35,004 bases of DNA from CAYTLW01 sp964438735 (GTDB taxonomy: Bacteria > Myxococcota_A > UBA9042). Of this stretch, positions 11,489 to 19,983 are shown one piece after another (the stretch's first letter is position 1; every line of letters starts with the position of its first letter). The translations under genes and the position numbers were made by a program. The stretch is taken from the NCBI GenBank assembly GCA_964438735.1, contig CAYTLW010000083.1, positions 1 to 35,004 on the forward strand, given 5' to 3'. A model generated the notes under the pieces. It searched no databases, was not told where the DNA came from, and saw only the letters and a list, made by a program, of their open reading frames with translations.

Positions 11489-12292
11489 ATGAGACGCCCG
11501 TTGCGCGGCCGCTTCGCTCTGTTTGCGTCGTGGCTGACCGGCGCGGTCGCCCTTGTCAGCTTGTTCGCCACGGGCAACGCCGCCGCCGACGGCTACAACA
11601 CCTGGCCCGGGGGCCTGGTGGCCCTTGGCGAATTGGAGATCTCGCCCCAGTGGCAGGTCGCCCTGCCCTATCGGGACGCTTCGTCTTCGCCGCTGATGCT
11701 GCAGGCGGGCCTGGCCGACGGCTTCGACCTGGCCCTCAACACCGGCCTGGATCTCTTCCCCGATGGGGCTGCGGCCATGCCCATCTCGATGGTGCCCCGT
11801 TGGGGGCTGGGTGAGCGGGCCACCGTGGGCATCGGTCTTGGCTGGTCGCCGGGGGACGACCTCGGCGTCTTGCAGGCGTTGCCAGTATTGACCTGGGCCT
11901 GGGAACCCGGCGGCGCGTGGCGTGGCGATGCCAACCTCTTCGGCGCCATCGACCTGGAGGGCGGGTTCGCCACGACCGTCGATCTGGTCGTGCACGTGGA
12001 GCGCGCGCTGGTCGGCCACCTCGCGGCGTTGGTCGAAGTGAATCTGCAGGCGACGGGGCTGCCCGATCGCGTGGACCACACCGCCATCGTCTTTGGTGGC
12101 CTCTTCCTTCGGCCGCGACAATGCGACATGGTGACCCTCGCGTTGGGCTGGCCGGCGGCGGGCAACGACGGGGATCGACGGCCCATCATCGGCGCCTGGT
12201 GGAATCATGTGATCGACCTGGGCTTCGGAGAGCGAAAGTGTCGGCGAGGACCGCCGGTTGCGCTGCGCCAACAAGGGCCGCGGCGAAGGTAG
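11489..12292 (+). CDS. Predicted outer-membrane beta-barrel-like protein
   Basis: 267 aa from the ATG ahead of MRRPLRGRFALF; the open frame begins slightly earlier. Residues 10-34 form a Sec signal peptide (cut near GNAAADG). The mature protein alternates hydrophobic and polar residues with many Gly and aromatic positions (LALNTGLDLFPDG, RATVGIGLGW, TVDLVVHVERALVG) and ends GAWWNHVIDLGFG, as expected of a small barrel or transporter-like porin. No specific family can be assigned. The final 55 bp overlap the preferred start of the next gene, which suggests translational coupling. Confidence 0.65.
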   Translation: MRRPLRGRFALFASWLTGAVALVSLFATGNAAADGYNTWPGGLVALGELEISPQWQVALPYRDASSSPLMLQAGLADGFDLALNTGLDLFPDGAAAMPISMVPRWGLGERATVGIGLGWSPGDDLGVLQALPVLTWAWEPGGAWRGDANLFGAIDLEGGFATTVDLVVHVERALVGHLAALVEVNLQATGLPDRVDHTAIVFGGLFLRPRQCDMVTLALGWPAAGNDGDRRPIIGAWWNHVIDLGFGERKCRRGPPVALRQQGPRRR

Positions 12293-13194
12293 CCGGGCGT
12301 GGGGCGGAAGTGACAGCAGCAGGGCAAAAGCGACTGGCCCGAATCGCGAACAACCTGCGGCTGGTGCGCGAATTGCGCCAGGTCCTGTTGGCCCTGGAGG
12401 ATGTGGGCATCCGTCCTCTCGTGCTCAAGGGCGCCGCCTTGTTGGCGACGGTCTACAGCATTGAAGAGCGAGCGATGCAGGACGTGGACCTGCTGGTGCC
12501 GGCGACGCGCTACGAGCACGCGGCTGCGGCGCTCGTGGCGGGTGGATTGACGGCGATCCCCATCGCGGGCCGCCCGGTCAGCGCTCGGGTCTACCATTCT
12601 CGCGGATTCAGCCACGACAGCGGTGTGCAGATCGATCTGCACGGCGCCCTGGCGCCCGCCGGACGCTGGCGAGTGGACCACGCGGGGCTCTTCGAACGCG
12701 CTGTGCCCTGCGACTTCGACGGCTTTGGCGGTCAGCGTCTCAGCGACGAGGACATGGTGCTGCACCTGGCCATCAACCTGGCCAAGGACGACCTGGCCTG
12801 CGTGGACCGCTGCGCGCGAGACCTGCGCCGGGTGGTGGATGGCCTGGCGGTGGACTGGCACGTCGTCTGTGAGCGCGCTGCGTCATGGGGCTGCCGCACC
12901 GCGCTCTGGGTGGCCCTGACGTTGGCGAATGACCGGGTCGGGGCCGTCTGTTCGGCGGAGGTACTCAACCGGCTGGCGCCCTCGCATATACGACGGCGCT
13001 GGCTCGACGCCCTGGTTGATCCCGCCGCGGCGCCGCCCCATCGCCTGGCGGGCAAACCCCGTCACCTGGTCCAGGCCGCCTTCGTGCCGGTGCTGAGCGA
13101 TCGGCCGATCGATGCCCTGCGCGCCGGCGGTCGATTCGTCGTGCTGCGCGCAGTCGACGCCATGGCTGGCCTCCTGCCGGGCGCCCTTCGCTGA
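12238..13194 (+). CDS. Nucleotidyltransferase-like family protein (NTase_5 type)
   Basis: 318 aa from a GTG with GGAG seven bases upstream. A second possible start is the GTG at 12309, which would avoid the 55-bp overlap with the previous gene. The core reads GIRPLVLKGAALLATVY, then MQDVDLLVP, a GG element, and VQIDLHGAL about 50 residues later. This is the pattern of the uncharacterised nucleotidyltransferase family PF14907, whose DxD in DVDLL would bind metal and nucleotide and whose later Asp in QIDLH supports catalysis. These genes often sit in polysaccharide or peptide-modification loci. Here it precedes a glycosyltransferase, so a role in envelope glycan synthesis is plausible but inferred. 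Confidence 0.8.
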   Translation: MSARTAGCAAPTRAAAKVAGRGAEVTAAGQKRLARIANNLRLVRELRQVLLALEDVGIRPLVLKGAALLATVYSIEERAMQDVDLLVPATRYEHAAAALVAGGLTAIPIAGRPVSARVYHSRGFSHDSGVQIDLHGALAPAGRWRVDHAGLFERAVPCDFDGFGGQRLSDEDMVLHLAINLAKDDLACVDRCARDLRRVVDGLAVDWHVVCERAASWGCRTALWVALTLANDRVGAVCSAEVLNRLAPSHIRRRWLDALVDPAAAPPHRLAGKPRHLVQAAFVPVLSDRPIDALRAGGRFVVLRAVDAMAGLLPGALR

Positions 13195-13246
13195 GCAGTG
13201 CCCCAGCTTCGCCCGCTGCGCTCCATCGTGCTATCAACGTTTCGTC

Positions 13247-14530
13247 ATGCCCGACCTGCTCCTCGTCTCGCCCCACTTCGCCCCCGCCACCGCCATCGGC
13301 GGCCGCCGTGTGGAGCGCATGGCGCGCCACCTGTCACAGCTGGGCTGGAACGTCACCGTCGTGACCCTCGATCCGGCGTTGAGCGAGCGCGTGGACCCCA
13401 GGCTCGGGCGCCCGGAAGGGGTCGAGGTGGTCGCCGCCACCGGCGCCCTGCCCCGTGCCTGGCTGGCCCGCTGGCGCCGCAATCGTGCCCAGAGCAGCGC
13501 TTCGGCGCCGTCGACAACCGCTCAGCCGTCCACCGCTCCATCGGCGATCTCCCCCGACGGCGTGACCCGTCGATTGCGTCGAATCGCCGGCGACATGCTG
13601 GGCATGGTCGAGTTCCCCGACGCCTGGGCCGGCTGGTTGCCCTTCGCCATCGCGGCTGTGGGTGGTCGTCGATTTGACGTGGTGTTGGCCTCCAGCCCGC
13701 CCTACAGCGCGGCACTGGCCGGTGCGGCTCTCGCCTCCCTCTGCCACAGCACGCTGGTGCTCGACTATCGAGACCCCTGGGTGGACGTTTTGACCCACAT
13801 CGAGGCGACCGCTGCGCAAAAGCGCATGTTGCTCGCCCATCGCCTCGCCGAGGGCGCCTGCCTGGCCGGCGCCGACGCGGTGCTCTGTGCCACGCCTTCG
13901 ATTCAGCGCATGATGATTCAACGCTGCGAGGCGCCTGCCCTCCTGCTGACCAACGGCCTGGACCGCAGCCCGCCGCCTGCCGACGACAGTCGCACCGACC
14001 TGGTCTACGCCGGCTCCCTGGCTTATGGGCGCACCCTGACGCCCATCCTGTTGGCCCTGGCCAGCTTGCCGGAGTCCAGCAACACCCCAGGGCTGCGCCT
14101 GCACTACGCCGGTCCCCATTCAGCCATGGCGCTCCAGCAGGCAGAGGCGGCCGGCGTACCGGATCGCCTGGTCGACCACGGCCTGTTGTCGGTGGCCGAT
14201 GCCCACGACCTGCACGCCCAGGCCCGAGCTGCGGTCGCCATCTCGGCGCCGGGCTACGAATACGCCATCCCGGGCAAGGTCTTCGATGTCCTGGGCGCGG
14301 GCACGCCCCTTTTGGTGTTGGCGCGGAACGACGCGGATGTGGCAGCCTTCACCCGCGACAACGGGCTGGGCTGGGCCCACGACCACGATGACGTGGCGGG
14401 TCTGGCACAAACGCTGTCCGCCATCGAGGCCGGCGAACGACCGGCCATGTCCGGCCTGGCCGACCTGGACGCCGGACGACAGATGACCTGGCTCGACGGC
14501 GTGCTGCGCGGCCTGGTCCAGGGACGATGA
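13247..14530 (+). CDS. Glycosyltransferase, GT4-like (GT-B fold)
   Basis: 427 aa from the ATG of MPDLLLVSPHFAPATAIGG. The N-terminal half has the GT-B acceptor-side pattern (SPHFAPATAIGGRRVERMA, then LSQLGWNVTVVT), a middle LDYRDPWVD that is typical of this group, and DAVLCATPSIQRMM. The C-terminal half has LVYAGSLAYGRTL and PGKVFDVLGAGTPLLVLA, the donor-nucleotide region of GT4-type enzymes. Residues about 83-105 are a Ser/Thr/Pro-rich insert. It would transfer a sugar from a nucleotide donor at the cytoplasmic face of the membrane; donor and acceptor are unknown. Its stop TGA at 14528 overlaps an in-frame ATG of the next gene. Confidence 0.87.
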   Translation: MPDLLLVSPHFAPATAIGGRRVERMARHLSQLGWNVTVVTLDPALSERVDPRLGRPEGVEVVAATGALPRAWLARWRRNRAQSSASAPSTTAQPSTAPSAISPDGVTRRLRRIAGDMLGMVEFPDAWAGWLPFAIAAVGGRRFDVVLASSPPYSAALAGAALASLCHSTLVLDYRDPWVDVLTHIEATAAQKRMLLAHRLAEGACLAGADAVLCATPSIQRMMIQRCEAPALLLTNGLDRSPPPADDSRTDLVYAGSLAYGRTLTPILLALASLPESSNTPGLRLHYAGPHSAMALQQAEAAGVPDRLVDHGLLSVADAHDLHAQARAAVAISAPGYEYAIPGKVFDVLGAGTPLLVLARNDADVAAFTRDNGLGWAHDHDDVAGLAQTLSAIEAGERPAMSGLADLDAGRQMTWLDGVLRGLVQGR

Positions 14531-14544
14531 CGACGGAGGGCGAG

Positions 14545-16662
14545 ATGAAGTCGAACCACCAGCAGCGGCGTGCACGCCCCAACCCGTCTCGTCCTGTCGC
14601 CATGGCGCTGGGTGGGCTGGTAATCGCCACCACCTGTCTGCTGGCGTCCAGCACCCTGGCCGCCATTCCCACCACGCTCGCCGTGCAGGGTTCGCTGCGC
14701 AGCGGCGGCGGGCCGGTCGCCGATGGCGAATACATCGTCACGCCGGGCCTCTACGCGACGGCCAAAGGGGGCGCAGCGTTGTGGTCCGAGCCGCCGACCA
14801 TCGTGACGGTCAAGGCCGGCATCTTCGGCCACGAGTTGGGCAAGAAGAACGCCATCACGCCAGCCCTGCTGACCAAGGCCGGCACCCTCTGGCTCGGAGT
14901 GGCCGTGGGCAAGGATCTCGAACTGCCACGGGTGCGCTTGAGCGCTGTCGCCTGGGCCCTGCGATCGGCGGTGGCAGAGGGACTCGCCTGCTCAGGCTGC
15001 GTTACCAGCAACCACCTGGCCCCCGGCGCCGTGGCGGCCGACAAGATCGGCTTTACCTACGCCGGCGCCAAGACCAAGGGCGGCCCGGCGACCAGTGCCC
15101 TGGACCTGCAATGCACCGGTTGCGTCTCGCTGGCCGAGCTGAAGATCGACGGTGACCTGGACCTCGGCGGCAACGCGCTCAAGGCCAAGAAGATCAACGC
15201 CGCTGAGGTGGCGGCGGGCGCCGTGGTGGCCAATAACTTCATCGGCGACGGCTCCAAGCTCACCGGCATCCCGGCGCCCAGCGGCACCTGCAAGGTCGCC
15301 GGCCAGGTGGTCAAGGGCATCCAGGCCGACGGCACCCTGCTCTGCGTGCCGTCCATGGATCCAGCCGGTCTGCCCGCAGATGGCCTGGACGAGATCTCCA
15401 ACGGCCTGCTGAGCAACCAGTTCGTCGAAGAGGTCGCCGGCAAGGCGCCCGTACCCATCCCCGACAACAACCCCATCGGCGCCAGCAGCTCGCTGGTGGT
15501 CCCCGACCTGGGTACGGCGCAGAAGCTGCAGGTCCAGGTCAAGCTGAGCACCTCCAACAGCGGCCAGGTACAGGTGTTGCTCTTCGACCCGGCCAATGCC
15601 AAGTACGTGCTGCACGACAAGGCCGGCGCGGCCAAGTCCATCGTCGGCACGTGGCCGCCGGCCAAGACGATTTCGGGCGACCTGACCACCTGGGCAGGCA
15701 AGAACCCCAAGGGCAAATGGCAACTCAAGGTCGTGGACTCGAAGTTCTTCAACAACAAGGACGACGGCGCCATCGACGCCTGGTCCATCTCGGTACAGAC
15801 CCTGTCGAGCAAGAAGGTCGAGGCGACCGGCGTGCTGCAGGTCAAAGGCGTGCTGCAGGAGCTGGGCGGGGCGCAGATGCAGGTCTCCGACGGCGAGCCC
15901 GCCAAGTGCACCGCGGCGGATTTCGGCCGCTACTACGCCAGCCCGAAGACCATGAAGATGTACGTCTGCAACGGCAAAAGCTGGCGACCCTTCGACCTCA
16001 GCGAGCCGCCCCCAGCGCCCCTGACCGACTGCAAGGCGATCCTGAAGGCGCAACCGGGCGCCAAGTCCGGCCTGTACAAGATCGACCCCACCGGCAAGGC
16101 GCCCCTGACCGTGTACTGCGAGATGTCCTATTCCGGCGGCGGTTGGACCCTGCTGGCCTACGCGCCCAATCGCACTGTTGGCCAGACCTTCTCCCTCAGC
16201 AAGGACCAGGGGACCGTCGGCAACCTCTCGGCCGGCTGGCACCAGATGGCCACGGCCAAGCAACTCACGTCATTGAAGTTCACCCAATTCCGCGGCCGCT
16301 ACGAATACACCGAGGACCAGCCGGGCATCCCGCAGAAGGGCAAGACCTTCGACGCCTGGGTCGACCACGTGGCCAAGGGCGGCCCCAGGAATATCGCTGA
16401 CCTGACCTCGAGCAGCTTCGGCAGCAAGTGGGTCGTCAAGACCATCGGCGGCGCCACCTGCACCTCGTGGTACTCCCTCTTCCAGCAGTTCTGGAACACG
16501 CTCGCCACCGGTGCCAGCGGCGGCAAGGGCGGCCACAGCTACTGCGGCTTCTACCACCCCGGCATGAACAGCGAGGGCTGGTGCGCGCAGGCGTACAAGG
16601 TCAACAGCTGCAATCGTGGTGGGTATGGCAAGTACAAGCGGGCGTGGTACTTGATTCGTTAG
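14545..16662 (+). CDS. Secreted multidomain protein with P domain and fibrinogen-like C-terminal domain
   Basis: 705 aa from the ATG with GGAGGG four bases upstream; an ATG at 14527 in the same frame is a weaker choice. A signal peptide ends near LLASSTLAA. Residues about 40-260 form a region with two CxxC motifs (CSGCVTSNHLAP, CTGCVSLAELKIDGD) and FIGDGSKLTGIP, a pattern I associate with surface proteins of this bacterial group. Residues about 290-430 match a proprotein-convertase P domain (IPDNNPIGASSSL, NPKGKWQLKVVD, GAIDAWSISV). Residues 495-705 start DCKAILKAQPGAKSGLYKI and TVYCEMSYSGGGWTLL, the signature of fibrinogen-related domains, with a Cys-rich end. Likely extracellular and possibly sugar-binding. 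Last gene of the block. Confidence 0.85.
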   Translation: MKSNHQQRRARPNPSRPVAMALGGLVIATTCLLASSTLAAIPTTLAVQGSLRSGGGPVADGEYIVTPGLYATAKGGAALWSEPPTIVTVKAGIFGHELGKKNAITPALLTKAGTLWLGVAVGKDLELPRVRLSAVAWALRSAVAEGLACSGCVTSNHLAPGAVAADKIGFTYAGAKTKGGPATSALDLQCTGCVSLAELKIDGDLDLGGNALKAKKINAAEVAAGAVVANNFIGDGSKLTGIPAPSGTCKVAGQVVKGIQADGTLLCVPSMDPAGLPADGLDEISNGLLSNQFVEEVAGKAPVPIPDNNPIGASSSLVVPDLGTAQKLQVQVKLSTSNSGQVQVLLFDPANAKYVLHDKAGAAKSIVGTWPPAKTISGDLTTWAGKNPKGKWQLKVVDSKFFNNKDDGAIDAWSISVQTLSSKKVEATGVLQVKGVLQELGGAQMQVSDGEPAKCTAADFGRYYASPKTMKMYVCNGKSWRPFDLSEPPPAPLTDCKAILKAQPGAKSGLYKIDPTGKAPLTVYCEMSYSGGGWTLLAYAPNRTVGQTFSLSKDQGTVGNLSAGWHQMATAKQLTSLKFTQFRGRYEYTEDQPGIPQKGKTFDAWVDHVAKGGPRNIADLTSSSFGSKWVVKTIGGATCTSWYSLFQQFWNTLATGASGGKGGHSYCGFYHPGMNSEGWCAQAYKVNSCNRGGYGKYKRAWYLIR

Positions 16663-16676
16663 CCGGCGCGGCTAAC
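16658..16676. terminator. Symmetric hairpin holding both stop codons of a convergent pair
   Basis: A perfect 8-bp inverted repeat (GTTAGCCG / CGGCTAAC) has a 3-base loop. The UAG of the plus-strand gene (16660-16662) and the UAG of the minus-strand gene (16674-16672) are mirror images within it. There is no T-tract on either side, so it is not a classic intrinsic terminator. It would fold at the 3' end of both transcripts. Confidence 0.5.
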
Positions 16677-17073
16677 CAGGCCGCACCGTCATCAAGCCAA
16701 AGATGGCCACGATGGCCAGCAATTGAGCCACGACGCCAATGACCATGCCTGCGCCGCCGACCTTGCCGTCACGCACCGCCGCCACCTCGGGCGCGATGAG
16801 CCTTGGACGGGCCACCTCGACAATGCCCCACAGCAGCACCGAGCCGATGACCCAGGCGCTCAGCACCGACGTACTGGTCATGACCAGCGCGGCGATGCCT
16901 ACCAGCAGGTTGACGCGGCCGATCATGAGCACGCCGAAGCGATTGATGCCGTCGAAGACCTTGTTGGCCTTGGCGCTCTTGCGGGCGCCGAAGATGGCCA
17001 TGAAGAAGCAGATGGCAACGGCCAGGCAGAGCAGGTAGGCGAGGCCTTTGTGGCCGTGCAGCAGTCCGTCCAT
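16672..17073 (-). CDS. Small integral membrane protein, four predicted helices
   Basis: 133 aa, starting at the ATG of MDGLLHGHKGLAY with GGAGGAG eight bases upstream. Four hydrophobic stretches are visible: AYLLCLAVAICFFMAIFG, then a segment ending LLVGIAALVM, then SAWVIGSVLLWGIVEVA, then VIGVVAQLLAIVAIFGLM. The first loop is basic (ARKSAKANK). I do not recognise a family or motif. It is divergent from the polyferredoxin fusion gene, about 225 bp away. Confidence 0.7.
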   Translation of the reverse strand: MDGLLHGHKGLAYLLCLAVAICFFMAIFGARKSAKANKVFDGINRFGVLMIGRVNLLVGIAALVMTSTSVLSAWVIGSVLLWGIVEVARPRLIAPEVAAVRDGKVGGAGMVIGVVAQLLAIVAIFGLMTVRPG

Positions 17074-17298
17074 GGTTGATGCTCCTCCGGTCGCGTTCCG
17101 CATGGTTGCGACCGGCCTCCTGCCTATCCCGCCGGGCACGTCCAGGCAAGCGATAAGGGCGACCCCTCGGGAATCGCTTGATCTTGGTCTCCTGTGGTCG
17201 CCAGAGGACTATTCTGTGCAGGGTCCCCGCGAATTGTCGTGCCCGTTGAAGTCGGGCGCTCGTCGTCCGGGACCGTAACGCCATCGGTCGGGGTGGGC

Positions 17299-19875
17299 GT
17301 GAACGAGAGCCGGGTCGAGTTCCTGCGTCGCAGCCAGTTCAGCGCCGTGCGCTCGGACGAGGCCATGGCCGAACTCGCCGCGGGTATGGTCGTGGCCCGC
17401 TATCAACCCGACGACACCATGATTCAACAGGGCGCTCCAGGCGAGCGCATGTTGGTGATCCGCTCGGGCTGTGCCGAGGCCCGGGTCGCCGGCGACGATG
17501 GCGTGCCGGTGAAAGTGGCCGAGTTCGGCGTCGGCAGCTGCATCGGCGAGATGTCGCTGCTGACCGATGACGACGCCTCGGCCGACGTGGTGGCCACGAC
17601 CGAGGTGGAGGCCCTGGCCCTGGATCGGCAGGCGTTCTCCGACCTGGTCGCTGCCGACCCCAGCCTGATGCGCCAGCTGGCCCGCCTGGTGACCGGTCGA
17701 CTGCGGAGCACAAATCTCGACTTCGCCCGATCCCGTGTCCGCGAAGAGGGGGTCACGCGCTTCCTGGCCACCAATGATGGCGAAGGGCCGGCGGAGATCA
17801 TCGGCAAGGATGGCTCTCGCAAGAAGCTTCGGCGCGCCATCGGCAAGCAGGCTGGCAGCGATGCACCGCTGCTCATTCAGGGCGAACGCGGTACGGGCAA
17901 GGCGCTCATCGCCCGCCTGGTGCACAACGCTTCGGACCGGAGGGGCGGGCCCATCATAAGCGCCGACGCGCGCTCCATCGACGCCAACACCGCCGGCGAC
18001 CGCCTGTTCGGCCACCTCGCGGACGCTGACGCGGCGTTGACCGACGCCCGCCACCGGGTCTGCCTGATGGACCTGGCGCACGGCGGCACGCTGGTCATCA
18101 AGAGCATCGACGGTCTCGACCCGGTGGTGCAGGAGCGGCTCGAGCGCTTTGTGGTCCATGGCGACAGCGGTGCAGGTCGTCGCTTCGACGCCCGCATCGT
18201 GGCCACGACCCGCTCCCCCCTGGACAGCGCCGTGCAGGCCGGACGCTTTCGGCCCGAGTTGGCGCGGCTCCTGGCTGCCAACGTCATCGTCGAGCTGCCG
18301 CTGCGCGACCATGTGCGCGACATCCCGGATCTGGCGGCCCACTATCTGGCCCTTCACGCCAGCCGCCTGGGCAAGGAGGTCGTGCGCCTGGATGACGAGG
18401 CGCTCGACAAGCTGTGCGCCTACGACTACGCCTTCGGCAACCTGCGCGAACTGGACGAGGCCGTCGAGCTGGCGGTCATCGTCTCCACCGACGAGGTCAT
18501 CACCGAAGACGAGCTGGTGCTGGGCCCGGTAGAGCGCATGGAGCCCGGCGGTTTCGACCTGCTGCAGGCGGCGCCAAAGAGCCTGGTCGACTTCGCCATG
18601 CGCCACTTTCCGAGCAGCGTGCAGCTGCTCACAGTGCCGGTGCTGTTGTTCATCATCTGGCAGTGCTTCGGCGGCCCGGGCAGCGCCAGGTCCAATCTCG
18701 GCACGGCGCTGGTCTGGTCCATCTGGTGGCCGGCCCTGTTCATCTCTTTCCTGCTGGTGGGCCGGGCGTCGTGCGCGGTCTGCCCGATGGGCGCTGCCAC
18801 CGGCTTCACCCAGCGCTTGCTCAGCCGACAATGGAGGGTGCCCAAGTGGCTCAAGGAACACGATCGCAAGCTCGGCATCGCCGGCTTCTTCCTCATCGTC
18901 TGGGTCGAGGAGGTCAGCGCCATGCGCCATTCGCCGGTGGCCACTGGCGCCCTGTTATTGACGATCCTGGCCGGCGTGGTGGTCACCGCGGCCATCTGGC
19001 CGCGCCGCGCGTTCTGTCGCCACATCTGCCCCCTGGGCACCCTGGCCGGTCTCTGTGCCCAATCGGCCATGGTCGAGATGCGGCCGACCCCGTCGATCTG
19101 CAGCGCCAAGTGCCGCGGCACCATCTGCTTCAAGGGCACCGAGGAGGTGCCGGGCTGCCCCATGTCGCAACATCTGCGCTTTGTCGACGGCAACGACACC
19201 TGCACCCTGTGCATGAATTGTGTGCGCAACTGCCCCCACGGCTCGCCCCGATTCAATATTCGCGTGCCCACCCGCGACCTGTGGACGGCGACCCAGTCGC
19301 GGCCTGAGTTCGGCATGTTCACGGCCATGCTTTTGGGCCTGTTGCTCGGCCAGTTGCTCCTTCTGGACGCCGAGCACCACCCGGCGACCGGGCTCGGCCT
19401 GCTGCTGGCAGAGCACCACTTCGTCGTCGTGACGGCGGTCCTGTTGCTCTCTGGCGGCCTGCCCATGGCGGCGTTGTGGTGGATCAGCCGCCGCGACGTC
19501 GATGACGGGGGCGGCGAGGCCCGTCGACAGCTCTGGGGGCGAGCGGTGCTCTGGCTGCCCCTGGTGGGGGCGGGGTTCGCGGCCTTCCACCTGGCCTTTC
19601 TGCCCGAGCTGCCCGCAATGCAGTTGGTCGTGGGCCGAATGCCGTTGGATGCCGGGGCGACCATGGACCTCCCGCTGCTCGGCCTGGCCCAATTGGCGAC
19701 GATCGGCCTGGGCATCGTGCTGGCCGGCGTGGCGTTGTGGAACGCCCGTCGCCGCGCGGTCATTGGCACGGCGTCGGCGTGGACGCGGAGCGACACCCTT
19801 ACGCTGGTGGCGATGGCGGCTTACGCAGCGGTCACGCTCATTGTCATGTCGCGCCCCGCCTGGCTGATGTTCTGA
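17299..19875 (+). CDS. Cyclic-nucleotide-binding / degenerate sigma54-type AAA+ / membrane polyferredoxin fusion
   Basis: 858 aa from a GTG before NESRVEFLRRSQF; a GTG at 17194 is also open. Residues 12-130 are a cyclic-nucleotide-binding fold (IQQGAPGERMLVIRSG, then GSCIGEMSLLTDDDASADVVA). Residues 170-415 align with a sigma54-activator AAA+ domain: Walker A GERGTGKA near 197, FRPELARLL, RDIPDLAAHYL, GNLRELDEAVELA. However, Walker B is GGTLVIKSI (no Asp-Glu) and the GAFTGA loop is lost; no helix-turn-helix follows. About nine hydrophobic helices start near 447, with NapH/CcoG-like cysteine motifs SCAVCPMG, FCRHICPLG, CSAKCRGTIC and the ferredoxin motif CTLCMNCVRNCPHG near 635. It probably moves electrons in the membrane under nucleotide control. 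Confidence 0.85.
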   Translation: MNESRVEFLRRSQFSAVRSDEAMAELAAGMVVARYQPDDTMIQQGAPGERMLVIRSGCAEARVAGDDGVPVKVAEFGVGSCIGEMSLLTDDDASADVVATTEVEALALDRQAFSDLVAADPSLMRQLARLVTGRLRSTNLDFARSRVREEGVTRFLATNDGEGPAEIIGKDGSRKKLRRAIGKQAGSDAPLLIQGERGTGKALIARLVHNASDRRGGPIISADARSIDANTAGDRLFGHLADADAALTDARHRVCLMDLAHGGTLVIKSIDGLDPVVQERLERFVVHGDSGAGRRFDARIVATTRSPLDSAVQAGRFRPELARLLAANVIVELPLRDHVRDIPDLAAHYLALHASRLGKEVVRLDDEALDKLCAYDYAFGNLRELDEAVELAVIVSTDEVITEDELVLGPVERMEPGGFDLLQAAPKSLVDFAMRHFPSSVQLLTVPVLLFIIWQCFGGPGSARSNLGTALVWSIWWPALFISFLLVGRASCAVCPMGAATGFTQRLLSRQWRVPKWLKEHDRKLGIAGFFLIVWVEEVSAMRHSPVATGALLLTILAGVVVTAAIWPRRAFCRHICPLGTLAGLCAQSAMVEMRPTPSICSAKCRGTICFKGTEEVPGCPMSQHLRFVDGNDTCTLCMNCVRNCPHGSPRFNIRVPTRDLWTATQSRPEFGMFTAMLLGLLLGQLLLLDAEHHPATGLGLLLAEHHFVVVTAVLLLSGGLPMAALWWISRRDVDDGGGEARRQLWGRAVLWLPLVGAGFAAFHLAFLPELPAMQLVVGRMPLDAGATMDLPLLGLAQLATIGLGIVLAGVALWNARRRAVIGTASAWTRSDTLTLVAMAAYAAVTLIVMSRPAWLMF

Positions 19876-19953
19876 ACGCCGCCGGCGCTACCATTGTCCT
19901 GCGAGGTCGATCGGCGTTGAACCCCCCGCCGCTCGGAGCTACCCTCCGCTGCC

Positions 19954-19969
19954 GCGCGCGCGAGCGCGC
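19954..19969 (+). promoter_or_regulatory. Small GC hairpin just upstream of the gcvP ribosome-binding site
   Basis: A perfect 6-bp stem (GCGCGC / GCGCGC) closes a GCGA tetraloop, ending four bases before the GGAG that serves gcvP. It might tune translation initiation, but such short GC stems arise easily in this base composition. Confidence 0.2.
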
Positions 19970-19983
19970 AATCGGAGCCAGCC

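Noticed and set aside
19876..19983. Glycine riboswitch ahead of gcvP
   Set aside because: The gap is only 108 bp and shows no conserved aptamer cores, only a short GC hairpin.
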